Assembly: GCA_963746735.1 (NCBI GenBank) | Contig: CAVVCO010000015.1 | Span: forward strand, 124,001 to 188,000 | Length of the DNA: 64,000 nt | Origin: CAVSWT01 sp963746735 | GTDB lineage: Bacteria > Bacteroidota > Ignavibacteria > Ignavibacteriales > Ignavibacteriaceae | Direction of reading: 5' to 3' | Shown: positions 20,014-28,220 of the stretch, piece after piece | Layout: every line of letters starts with the position of its first letter | Numbering within the stretch: the first letter of the stretch is position 1 | Translations under genes and position numbers: made by a program | Notes under the pieces: generated by a model | The model's input: only the letters and a program-made list of their open reading frames with translations | What the model was told of the DNA's origin: nothing | Database searches by the model: none

Positions 20014-21309
20014 ATGGCAAATGGTAAAAGAAAAAAATCAAAGAAAAAAGTAATAATATTTTCAATTCTTGGCGCTTTAGTAGTTGCCTTAATATTAATG
20101 GCATTGTTAGGCGGCAGTAAAGAAGATATAATTCAAGTGCAGACTGAAAAAGTTATTAAAAGAAATATCACTCAAAAAGTATCAGCAACCGGAACAATTG
20201 ACCCTGAATTTAAAGTAGCAATTACTCCTGAAGTAACCGGTGAAATTATTGCACTGCCGGTTAAAGAAGGCAACAAAGTTAAAAAAGGACAGTTATTAAT
20301 TAGTATAAAAGGCGATAACTATATTGCACAAAAGGACAGAGCAGAAGCTAGCCTTCAAGCATCTAGAGCTACCCTTACAATGCGTCAGGCTGAATTAGAT
20401 AAATTAACATCTGAATATGATAGAGTAAAAGAGCTGCACGCTAAAAAGCTTTCCAGTGATTCTGAATTAGAAACAGCGAAGAGTAATTATTTGTCATCTA
20501 AAGGAGGTTTGGAGACCGCTAAAGCTAATGTTGCTCAAGGTGAAGCTTCGGTAAAAGAGATAAATGATCAAATTAGAAAACTTTCAATTTATTCTCCTAT
20601 GGATGGAACAATTACAAAGCTCAATGTAGAACTTGGCGAAAGGGTTCTTGGCAGCGGTTATAGCCAGGGTACAGATATAATGACAGTATCTGATCTTGCT
20701 AGTATGCAGGCAGTTGTGGACGTGGATGAAAATGATGTTGTGTTAATTGGTGTTGGCGATACTGCTAGAGTTAAAGTTGATGCTTTTGGTGACAAAGTAT
20801 TTAAAGGTACGGTACAACAGATTGGAAATAGTGCCCAAAGTTCAGGGCTTGGAACACAAGAGCAGGTTGTTAACTTTGAAGTAAAAATTAAATTGCTTGA
20901 TCTTGATGATAATTTAAGGCCTGGAATGTCTTGTAACGCAGATATTGAAACTGAAACAAAAGATAATGTTATAAGTGTCCCAATTCAAAGTGTTACAGCA
21001 AGAAGTGGGGCTAATCCTGCTGCTCAAGAAAATTCTGATAATGGTGATTTAAGAACGGATAACGGTGTTAAAAAATCTAATACAAATAAAGTTCAGGAAA
21101 TTGTTTTTGTTATGGGAAAGAATAATAAGGTTAAAAAAGTTGATGTAGCCACCGGTATTAGTGATGATAATTTTATAGAAATTACAAAAGGCCTTTCGGG
21201 TGGCGAAGATGTTGTTTCCGGAAGTTACAAAGCAATTTCAAGAGAACTTGAAGATGGTTCAACTGTAAGAAAAGAAGATCAGAAAAAATCTTTAAGTGAA
21301 AAAAAATAA
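20014..21309 (+). CDS. macA: MacA-like periplasmic adaptor (HlyD/RND membrane-fusion family)
   Basis: 431 residues. An N-terminal membrane anchor (VIIFSILGALVVALILMALLGG in two parts) is followed by the barrel-sandwich/lipoyl domain (SATGTIDPEFKVAITPEV, then GRVKKG-like KVKKGQLLISI), a coiled-coil hairpin (about residues 105-185), the second lipoyl half (YSPMDGTITKLNVELGERV), the beta-barrel and a C-terminal membrane-proximal domain with a low-complexity insert (NPAAQENSDNGDLRTDNG). It links the inner-membrane ABC permeases to the TolC channel. Gene order and sequence place it in the MacAB-TolC class. Confidence 0.92.
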   Translation: MANGKRKKSKKKVIIFSILGALVVALILMALLGGSKEDIIQVQTEKVIKRNITQKVSATGTIDPEFKVAITPEVTGEIIALPVKEGNKVKKGQLLISIKGDNYIAQKDRAEASLQASRATLTMRQAELDKLTSEYDRVKELHAKKLSSDSELETAKSNYLSSKGGLETAKANVAQGEASVKEINDQIRKLSIYSPMDGTITKLNVELGERVLGSGYSQGTDIMTVSDLASMQAVVDVDENDVVLIGVGDTARVKVDAFGDKVFKGTVQQIGNSAQSSGLGTQEQVVNFEVKIKLLDLDDNLRPGMSCNADIETETKDNVISVPIQSVTARSGANPAAQENSDNGDLRTDNGVKKSNTNKVQEIVFVMGKNNKVKKVDVATGISDDNFIEITKGLSGGEDVVSGSYKAISRELEDGSTVRKEDQKKSLSEKK

Positions 21310-21321
21310 CGGAATTAAAAA

Positions 21322-22044
21322 ATGAATATTATTAACATTGAACATATTTCAAAAATTTACGAAGTTGGCTCAGAAAAAGTTCATGCGCTTAGTGATGTAT
21401 CTTTAAGAATTGACAAGAATGAATATGTGGCAATAATGGGGCCGTCAGGTTCAGGTAAATCCACTTTAATGAATATGCTTGGATGCCTTGATACCCCAAC
21501 TGCCGGAAAATATGATTTCACCGGAGTAAGTGTAAGTGAAATGACTGATAATCAGCTTGCTAAAATTAGGAATAAAGAAATCGGGTTTGTATTCCAAACA
21601 TTTAATTTGCTTTCGCGTTCCGATGCACTGCACAATGTTGAACTACCTCTTATTTATGCAGGTGTGCCTTCTTATGAAAGAAAAGAAAGAGCAAAACAAG
21701 CTTTAATAGATGTCGGGCTTGAAAATAGAATGCATCATAAACCGAATGAATTATCAGGCGGTCAAAGGCAAAGAGTTGCAGTAGCACGTGCATTGGTTAC
21801 GAAGCCTTCTATTATTCTAGCAGATGAACCGACTGGAAATCTTGATTCAAAAACGGGTGAAGAAATTATGCTTTTGTTCAATGAGATTTATGAAAAAGGA
21901 AATACAATAATTTTAGTAACGCATGAAGAGTATATTGCTGAACATGCTGCAAGAATTGTACGATTGAAAGATGGGTTAATAGAATCGGATAAGCCTGTTG
22001 AAAAAAGATATATTCCTAAGCCTAAAGTATCAGCCGGGGTTTAA
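21322..22044 (+). CDS. MacB/LolD-type ABC transporter ATP-binding protein
   Basis: 240 residues, a single nucleotide-binding domain. Walker A is GPSGSGKS (40-47), the ABC signature LSGGQ is at 144-148, Walker B is IILADE (164-169) and the H-loop is VTHEEYIA. The FQTFNLL Q-loop and DEPTGNLDS are characteristic of the MacB/LolD/FtsE branch, which drives mechanotransmission rather than substrate passage through the membrane. It is the only ATPase of the operon yet is followed by four permease genes, so it presumably serves all of them. It starts 12 bases after the adaptor gene. Confidence 0.95.
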   Translation: MNIINIEHISKIYEVGSEKVHALSDVSLRIDKNEYVAIMGPSGSGKSTLMNMLGCLDTPTAGKYDFTGVSVSEMTDNQLAKIRNKEIGFVFQTFNLLSRSDALHNVELPLIYAGVPSYERKERAKQALIDVGLENRMHHKPNELSGGQRQRVAVARALVTKPSIILADEPTGNLDSKTGEEIMLLFNEIYEKGNTIILVTHEEYIAEHAARIVRLKDGLIESDKPVEKRYIPKPKVSAGV

Positions 22045-22126
22045 TAATAAATAAGATGGGCATTAAAATTTATTGTATAACTGTAAAGTTTTTTAATTAA
22101 CTGTAACTCCAATCTGTTTGCGGGAG

Positions 22127-22139
22127 CAGGTTATACCTG
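22127..22139. promoter_or_regulatory. Palindrome between ATPase and first permease gene
   Basis: CAGGTTATACCTG is a perfect 5-bp inverted repeat around TAT, located 33 bases before the first permease in a 127-base gap, the widest in this operon. It could be an operator or a small RNA stem; nothing else supports either. Confidence 0.25.
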
Positions 22140-22171
22140 TATTAAATTAATATAATAAAGCGAGTAGTATT

Positions 22172-23416
22172 ATGGGAACTTACATAGAATCATTTTTACT
22201 TGAATTGAAAGAAAGTTTTTTAATTGCTTTCAACGCAATAAGAGCAAACAAAATCAGAGCAGCATTAACAATGCTCGGAATTTTTATTGGTGTTACCGTC
22301 GTTGTGTTAATGAGTGTCGCTATAAAGGGTATAGACAATAGTTTTCAAAAAGGTATTAGCTCCTTAGGTAGCGATGTTCTTTATATTGACAAATGGAAAT
22401 GGTTTACTAATAATGAATGGTGGAAAATGCGCAACAGGCGTAACATAGATATGGAGGATTTTAAACGCTTTAAAGAGCTTGCTAAAATGCCGTTAGCAGT
22501 TGCACCGGTTGCAAACGCCCGTGAAACTATAAAATATAAAGATAAAAGAATTGAATCAGTTAATATAAACGGATCGGATGCAGATTATGCAAAAACTACA
22601 AATTTTACTTTTGACCAGGGAAGATTTTATTCTGACATAGAAAGTAAAAGTGCAAGATATGTTGCAGTAATCGGCAGTGAAATTTCAAAAAATCTTTTTC
22701 CTCTTGGAAATGCATTAGACAAAACAATTAAAATTGGCGGTGTTAATTATAAAATTGTTGGAGTACTTACTGAACAGGGAAGCTTTATGATGGGTGATTA
22801 TAATCCGGACAACCAGGTTTTCGTACCCATTGGAAGTATATTTAAAAACTTCTTAAATGCCCACCGTTCTATTACTATTAATATTAGAGCTAAAAGCCCT
22901 GCTTTAATGGCCGAAACGGAAGTTGAAGCCGAAGGTGTGATGAGACATGTCAGAGGTCTAACAATAAATGAAGAGGATGATTTTTCCATTAACAAACAGG
23001 AAGCCTTGATGGATCAGTATAATAGCGTAGTTGGTGTTATTAAAATTGCGGGCCTGTTTATTACCGGGTTATCTCTTTTTGTCGGTGCAATTGGTATTAT
23101 GAATATTATGTTTGTGTCTGTAAAAGAAAGAACAAGAGAAATTGGAATTCGAAAAGCTATCGGGGCTAAAAAAAGAACCATCTTAGCACAATTCTTATTT
23201 GAATCATCTGTAATCTGTTTAATGGGAGGATTAGTTGGACTTCTAGCGGCGGTTTTACTCAGCAGACTTGTAAATCAATTTATCCCAACTTCAGTGCAAT
23301 ATGATGCTGCAATTTTAGCGATTGCTGTTTCAATAATTACAGGACTTATTGCCGGGTTTGCTCCTGCTTATTCTGCTGCTAAAATGGATCCGGTTGATGC
23401 CTTAAGGTACGAGTAA
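22172..23416 (+). CDS. MacB-like ABC permease 1 (FtsX/MacB_PCD type)
   Basis: 414 residues. One transmembrane helix near the N-terminus (AALTMLGIFIGVTVVVLMSVA in two parts) is followed by a large periplasmic MacB_PCD domain (about residues 65-270) and three C-terminal helices with the FtsX signature VKERTREIGIRKAIGAKK. It would transmit ATPase movement to the periplasmic adaptor. It differs clearly from the three permeases that follow: its N-terminal helix reads GIFIGVTVVVLM, theirs GVVVGIFSIIVIM, and its extracytoplasmic domain carries a Trp-rich WKWFTNNEWWKM stretch. It may be the constant half of a heterodimer. The last base of its stop is the first base of the next gene. Confidence 0.93.
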   Translation: MGTYIESFLLELKESFLIAFNAIRANKIRAALTMLGIFIGVTVVVLMSVAIKGIDNSFQKGISSLGSDVLYIDKWKWFTNNEWWKMRNRRNIDMEDFKRFKELAKMPLAVAPVANARETIKYKDKRIESVNINGSDADYAKTTNFTFDQGRFYSDIESKSARYVAVIGSEISKNLFPLGNALDKTIKIGGVNYKIVGVLTEQGSFMMGDYNPDNQVFVPIGSIFKNFLNAHRSITINIRAKSPALMAETEVEAEGVMRHVRGLTINEEDDFSINKQEALMDQYNSVVGVIKIAGLFITGLSLFVGAIGIMNIMFVSVKERTREIGIRKAIGAKKRTILAQFLFESSVICLMGGLVGLLAAVLLSRLVNQFIPTSVQYDAAILAIAVSIITGLIAGFAPAYSAAKMDPVDALRYE

Positions 23417-24648
23417 TGAAATTTGGTGAAGTATTCACTGTCGCTTTTCAATCTATTTTAGCAAACAAGCTGCGTACTTTTCTAACAGTGCTTGGTGTTG
23501 TAGTAGGTATTTTTTCAATTATTGTTATTATGACTGTTGTTACAATGCTTCAAACCAGCATTGATGATGGATTTTCTCAACTAAGTAAAAATACTTTTCA
23601 AATTGAAAAGTTTGATCGGCTGAAAGCTCATGGTCCTAACCGTGACAGAAGTTGGCGCAATAGAAAAGATTTAACAGTAAATGAGTTTGACAGGTTTAAA
23701 GAAATGTTAACCCAGGCAAAATATATTGGTGCTGAACAATGGCAATTTGGAATAATGGCAAAGTATGGTAGTGAAGAAACAAATCCTAATTTGAGTGTTG
23801 CAGGGATTACAGTTGATGCAATGCGTACAAACGATTGGAAAGTTGCTTATGGAAGAGAAATACGGCCAAATGATATAAAATATTCTAATGATGTTTGCAT
23901 ACTTGGTAAAGACGTTGTGGATAAACTCTTCCCTAATATAAATCCTGTTGGACAAACTGTTAGAGTTGACAGCAAACCATTGAAAGTAATTGGAGTTCTG
24001 GAAAAACAGCCCGAGATGTTTGGGCAGTCCCGCGATGGTTTTATATTAATGCCTATAACTACATTTCAAAATAAATATGGTAGAACAGGTAACTCGATTA
24101 ACATTACTGTTATGGCGCAAAATAAGGAATCTTATGAAGCAACGATAGATGCAGCAATTGGGTACATGAGAAAGATTAGGAAAGTTTCTCCAGGTCAGGA
24201 AAATGATTTTTCGATTTTTAGTAATGAATCTTTAATATCACAAGTTGATACTACTACTAAAGGTGTTCGGATTGGAGCTTTAGTTGTTTCAATCTTTGCT
24301 TTGATTGCAGCTGGTGTTGGTATTATGAATATCATGCTAGTTTCCGTTACAGAGCGGACAAGAGAGATTGGAATAAGAAAGGCGCTTGGTGCTAAAAAAG
24401 CAAATATACTATCTCAGTTTTTAGTTGAAGCAGTTGTTCTTTGTTTGATTGGTGGGTTGATAGGAATCATAATTGGTGTGGGAATTGGAAACATAGCTGG
24501 TGGAGCTTTAAATGCGAAAGCCGCAATCCCTTATGGTTGGGTTGCAATTGGGATGAGTCTCTGTATTCTGGTGGGCATAGGTTTCGGCACATACCCGGCA
24601 TATAAAGCAGCTAATTTAGATCCAATAGAAGCATTAAGGTACGAATAA
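23416..24648 (+). CDS. MacB-like ABC permease 2
   Basis: 410 residues, same architecture as permease 1: N-terminal helix GVVVGIFSIIVIMTVVTML, MacB_PCD periplasmic domain, and three C-terminal helices with SVTERTREIGIRKALGAKK. Start and stop overlap by one base with permease 1 (TAATG), so expression is coupled. It is a close paralogue of permeases 3 and 4; the C-terminal 130 residues are almost identical to permease 3, while the DNA differs at many synonymous positions, which argues for an old duplication under selection rather than an assembly repeat. Confidence 0.93.
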   Translation: MKFGEVFTVAFQSILANKLRTFLTVLGVVVGIFSIIVIMTVVTMLQTSIDDGFSQLSKNTFQIEKFDRLKAHGPNRDRSWRNRKDLTVNEFDRFKEMLTQAKYIGAEQWQFGIMAKYGSEETNPNLSVAGITVDAMRTNDWKVAYGREIRPNDIKYSNDVCILGKDVVDKLFPNINPVGQTVRVDSKPLKVIGVLEKQPEMFGQSRDGFILMPITTFQNKYGRTGNSINITVMAQNKESYEATIDAAIGYMRKIRKVSPGQENDFSIFSNESLISQVDTTTKGVRIGALVVSIFALIAAGVGIMNIMLVSVTERTREIGIRKALGAKKANILSQFLVEAVVLCLIGGLIGIIIGVGIGNIAGGALNAKAAIPYGWVAIGMSLCILVGIGFGTYPAYKAANLDPIEALRYE

Positions 24649-24672
24649 TAATTATATCCTGTAGGTGATGAT

Positions 24673-25896
24673 ATGAAAGGAACCGAAGTATTTACTATTG
24701 CCACACAATCGATCACTAATAATAAGTTAAGGACTTCGTTAACTATTCTTGGTGTTGTAGTCGGAATATTTTCAATTATAGTAATTATGACTGTTGTTAC
24801 AATGCTTCAGAATAGCATTGAAGATGGATTTTCAATGTTGAATAAAAATACTTTTCAAATTCAAAAATATGAAGCAATGAGAATGCATGGGGGAGATATG
24901 GATCATGGCCGTAGAGACTTAACATTGGAAGAGTTTTATCGGCTTGAAGATATGTTAACACAAGCAGAATACATAGGTGCAGAGCAATGGCAATTCGGAA
25001 AAGTTATTAAATATAGAAGTGTAGAAACAAATCCTAATATTCAGCTTTCCGGAGTTACTACAGGAGCTATACATACCAATAACTGGAAAGTAGTAGAAGG
25101 AAGAGATTTTAGAGAATCGGATATAAAATATTCCAATGATGTCTGCATTCTTGGAAGCGATGTAAAAAATAAATTATTTCCAAACATAGATCCAATTGGC
25201 CAGACAATTAGAGCAGATGGTAAACCTCTATTAGTAATTGGAGTTTTTGAAACGCAGCCGTCAATGTTTGGGCAAAGTAATGACAACTTTATTTCAATGC
25301 CTATCTCAACTTTTAGATCTTTTTACGGCAAAACAGGAAGATCAATAAATATAACAGTAATGGCTCCAAGCAAAGCAGCTTATGAGTCTACAATTGACGC
25401 GGCTGTTGGCTACATGAGAAAGATTAGAAAAGTAAAGCCGGGACAAGATAATGATTTTGGTATTTTCAGTAATGAATCATTAATTTCCCAGGTTAATAAT
25501 ACAACCGAAGGTGTTAGAATCGGTGCACTTGTAGTTTCCATCTTTGCTTTGATTGCTGCTGGAGTTGGTATTATGAATATAATGCTTGTTTCTGTAACCG
25601 AACGGACAAGAGAAATTGGAATTAGGAAAGCATTAGGCGCAAAAAAAATGAATATTCTCTCGCAATTTTTAGTAGAGGCAGTTATATTGTGCCTGATTGG
25701 AGGATTGATTGGAATTATTATTGGCGTTGGTATTGGGAATATTGCCGGCGGTGCTTTAAATGCTAAAGCTGCTATTCCTTATGACTGGGTTGCAATTGGA
25801 ATGAGTTTATGTATTTTAGTCGGGGTAGGCTTTGGAACTTATCCAGCATATAAAGCAGCCAATTTAGATCCAATCGAAGCATTAAGATATGAATAA
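24673..25896 (+). CDS. MacB-like ABC permease 3
   Basis: 407 residues, a tandem paralogue of permease 2 with the same helices and MacB_PCD domain (EQWQFGKVIKYRSVETNPN region). The extracytoplasmic domain differs mainly in residues 50-80 (MRMHGGDMDHGRRD in place of the permease 2 loop). It starts 24 bases after permease 2, with AGGTGATG-like spacing upstream. The predicted role is inner-membrane energy-transducing permease working with the single upstream ATPase. Confidence 0.93.
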   Translation: MKGTEVFTIATQSITNNKLRTSLTILGVVVGIFSIIVIMTVVTMLQNSIEDGFSMLNKNTFQIQKYEAMRMHGGDMDHGRRDLTLEEFYRLEDMLTQAEYIGAEQWQFGKVIKYRSVETNPNIQLSGVTTGAIHTNNWKVVEGRDFRESDIKYSNDVCILGSDVKNKLFPNIDPIGQTIRADGKPLLVIGVFETQPSMFGQSNDNFISMPISTFRSFYGKTGRSINITVMAPSKAAYESTIDAAVGYMRKIRKVKPGQDNDFGIFSNESLISQVNNTTEGVRIGALVVSIFALIAAGVGIMNIMLVSVTERTREIGIRKALGAKKMNILSQFLVEAVILCLIGGLIGIIIGVGIGNIAGGALNAKAAIPYDWVAIGMSLCILVGVGFGTYPAYKAANLDPIEALRYE

Positions 25897-25914
25897 AATA
25901 AAAAGGATAAAAAA

Positions 25915-27147
25915 ATGCGATTAGGGGAAAACCTATCAATAGCAATACATTCAATATCTCACAACAAACTGAGAACATTTTTAACTATTCTTGGCATTGT
26001 TGTAGGCATATTTTCTATTATAGTTATTATGACTATAGTGACAATGCTTCAAAGCAGCATCGAAGAGGGAGTTTCATTCCTGAGTAAAAATTCTTTTACA
26101 GTTAGCAAATATCCTGCTGTTCATACAGGCGATCGTGCTGCATGGGATAAAATTAGAAGAAGAAAAAATATTACTGTTGATGATTTTAATCAATTAAGTG
26201 AAATGTTAACTGACATAAAATGTATGGGAGCTTATCAAGGTAGAGGCGGGATGGTTGTAAAATTCGGAAGCAGACAAACTAATCCAAATACCTATGTGGT
26301 TGGGGCAACCGAAGGAGTGCTTCAAACTCTAAATTTAGAGATTGGGGAAGGACGGGATATTAGGAAAAATGATATTGAATATTCAAATAATATTTGCATA
26401 CTTGGTAATGATGTAATTGAAAAAATATTTTATTATGTCCAGCCTATAGGTCAAGTAATTAGAGTAGATGGAAAACCATATAAAGTTGTTGGGACACTTA
26501 AAAAACGTCCGGAGTTTTTCGGACAATCACAGGATAATTATATTGTCCTTCCAATAACAACATTTCAATCAATTTACGGCAAGCATGCGGGCAGTTGTAC
26601 GATAAATGTTATGTCTGTCAGTCAAGAAAATTATGAAAGTACAATTGAATCAACTATTGGATATATGCGTAAAATTAGAAAGATACATGCCGGTGAAGAT
26701 AATGATTTTGACATTGCCAGTAACGAAACTGTAATGGGACAAATAAACGGTATTACAGGTAATGTGAAAATTGGATCCATGGTAGTATCTGCAATCGCTC
26801 TAATTGCTGCCGGCGTTGGTATTATGAATATAATGCTTGTTTCTGTTACAGAAAGAACAAGAGAAATTGGAATTAGAAAAGCACTTGGCGCCAGAAAATC
26901 TCATATACTTATGCAATTCCTTACCGAAGCTATTATGCTTTCTTTAGTCGGCGGGATAATCGGAATTTTATTGGGAGTTGGGATTGGTAATTTTGCGGGA
27001 TCTCAATTAAATGCCGTAGCGGCAATTCCCTATGATTGGGTGGGAATTGGAATTGCTCTTTGTGTTTTAGTCGGAGTTGGTTTCGGCACATATCCAGCTT
27101 ATAAAGCTGCTAACCTGGATCCAATTGAAGCTTTGAGATATGAATAA
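25915..27147 (+). CDS. MacB-like ABC permease 4
   Basis: 410 residues. It has the same fold as permeases 2 and 3 but is the most divergent of the three in the periplasmic domain (MGAYQGRGGMVVKFGSRQ, HAGSCTINVMSV). N-terminal helix GIVVGIFSIIVIMTIVTML and C-terminal SVTERTREIGIRKALGARK are conserved. It is the last gene of the operon; a strong terminator begins 26 bases after its stop. An AAAAGGAT ribosome-binding sequence precedes the ATG. Confidence 0.93.
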   Translation: MRLGENLSIAIHSISHNKLRTFLTILGIVVGIFSIIVIMTIVTMLQSSIEEGVSFLSKNSFTVSKYPAVHTGDRAAWDKIRRRKNITVDDFNQLSEMLTDIKCMGAYQGRGGMVVKFGSRQTNPNTYVVGATEGVLQTLNLEIGEGRDIRKNDIEYSNNICILGNDVIEKIFYYVQPIGQVIRVDGKPYKVVGTLKKRPEFFGQSQDNYIVLPITTFQSIYGKHAGSCTINVMSVSQENYESTIESTIGYMRKIRKIHAGEDNDFDIASNETVMGQINGITGNVKIGSMVVSAIALIAAGVGIMNIMLVSVTERTREIGIRKALGARKSHILMQFLTEAIMLSLVGGIIGILLGVGIGNFAGSQLNAVAAIPYDWVGIGIALCVLVGVGFGTYPAYKAANLDPIEALRYE

Positions 27148-27173
27148 TTAATAATCTATAACAAATGTTTATT

Positions 27174-27204
27174 AAAAGACGCATTACAGATGCGTCTTTT
27201 TTTT
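27174..27204 (+). terminator. Rho-independent terminator of the efflux operon
   Basis: GACGCAT (27178-27184), loop TACAG, ATGCGTC (27190-27196) followed by eight T residues. The A-run before the stem extends the pairing. Clear intrinsic terminator just past permease 4. Confidence 0.92.
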
Positions 27205-27540
27205 GCCTATACTCACATGAGCTTCCAAATGGATAGGTTTTGTAAAGTAATATACTTATCATAATGCATTAACTATAACTCATTATCAAATAAGAAGTCT
27301 TTGTAAACTTAGACAAATATTCCAAGTTAAAACACGCAATAAACTAGCTGTTGAATTTTCCGATAATTAGATTAAAGTTATAAATATATTAGGAGTAAGC
27401 AGGTCAATTAATTAAATAATTATGATGTTTAACTAATCATCTACTTAGTTCGAAAACTTACTTACTCATAATTTTAAAGTTAAATATGTAATTGAGAATA
27501 AGATTAAAAAATATTTTCAATTAAGAAATACGAAAGCATT
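27205..27540. other. Gene-free AT-rich stretch before the receiver gene
   Basis: 336 bases with stops in all frames. It holds no recognisable RNA gene or repeat and probably contains the promoter of the receiver-domain gene; no motif was convincing. Confidence 0.5.
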
Positions 27541-27993
27541 ATGTTAACAGAAACAATGAATATGCAAAGTAATAAAACAGCTTTGAGTAATTCTTGTATT
27601 TTAATTATTGAAGAAGTTAAGGATTCTTCAGCTTTGTACAAAATGATTTTAAATAGACTTGAGATAACTAACGTCCAAGTTATTAACAATCTTTTGGAAA
27701 TACGACCTTCTATTGGAAAGTTCGAACCTAATCTTATTATTGTTGATGTAAATGGTAAGGACGTTTCAAGAGCGTTAAAAATATTAGAATATATTGAACC
27801 TATCGAAAATAAAATTCCTTTAATAATAGTAAGTGCTGCGTTGGATTTCGAAATAAGAAGAATGCTGCGCACAAATACTAAATCGGAATCTTTTATAAAG
27901 CCGCTTGATATTATTCAATTTGCAGCAGCCACTAACAGACTGCTTTTAAACAGACCGCTTAGTAATATTGCATTTAACCCAGTAGATTTTTGA
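27541..27993 (+). CDS. Stand-alone response-regulator receiver domain
   Basis: 150 residues forming a single CheY-like fold without an output domain. The acidic pair is Glu24-Glu25 (LIIEEVKD), the phospho-acceptor is Asp69 in LIIVDVNGKD, the switch residue is Ser98 in IIVSAA, and Lys120 lies in SFIKPLD. The acidic pocket has Glu in place of the usual Asp residues, so phosphorylation kinetics may be altered. Single-domain receivers act as phosphate sinks or as adaptors on motors and kinases. The chemoreceptor at 30.7-32.8 kb and hybrid kinase at 42-46 kb are possible partners, but nothing links them directly. Confidence 0.75.
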   Translation: MLTETMNMQSNKTALSNSCILIIEEVKDSSALYKMILNRLEITNVQVINNLLEIRPSIGKFEPNLIIVDVNGKDVSRALKILEYIEPIENKIPLIIVSAALDFEIRRMLRTNTKSESFIKPLDIIQFAAATNRLLLNRPLSNIAFNPVDF

Positions 27994-28220
27994 AGACATT
28001 CATTATTTACTGATTGGTAATATTGAAATTTCTTCCAATTATGATCCTATAATTATTTTTCTTATATCTGCTTATAATTGATTTTAATAAGGTAATGATT
28101 AATTTGAAAATCTCTTTGCTCAATTTAAAATAATTATATATTCTTGAGATATTAATTATAAAAAATTTTATAATTCTCAATCTACAATCCATTTCATCTA
28201 GTACAGAAGAGGAGATTCGA

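Noticed and set aside
23416..27147. Permease array as an assembly duplication
   Set aside because: The three copies differ at many synonymous and some amino-acid positions along their length, so they are real paralogues.
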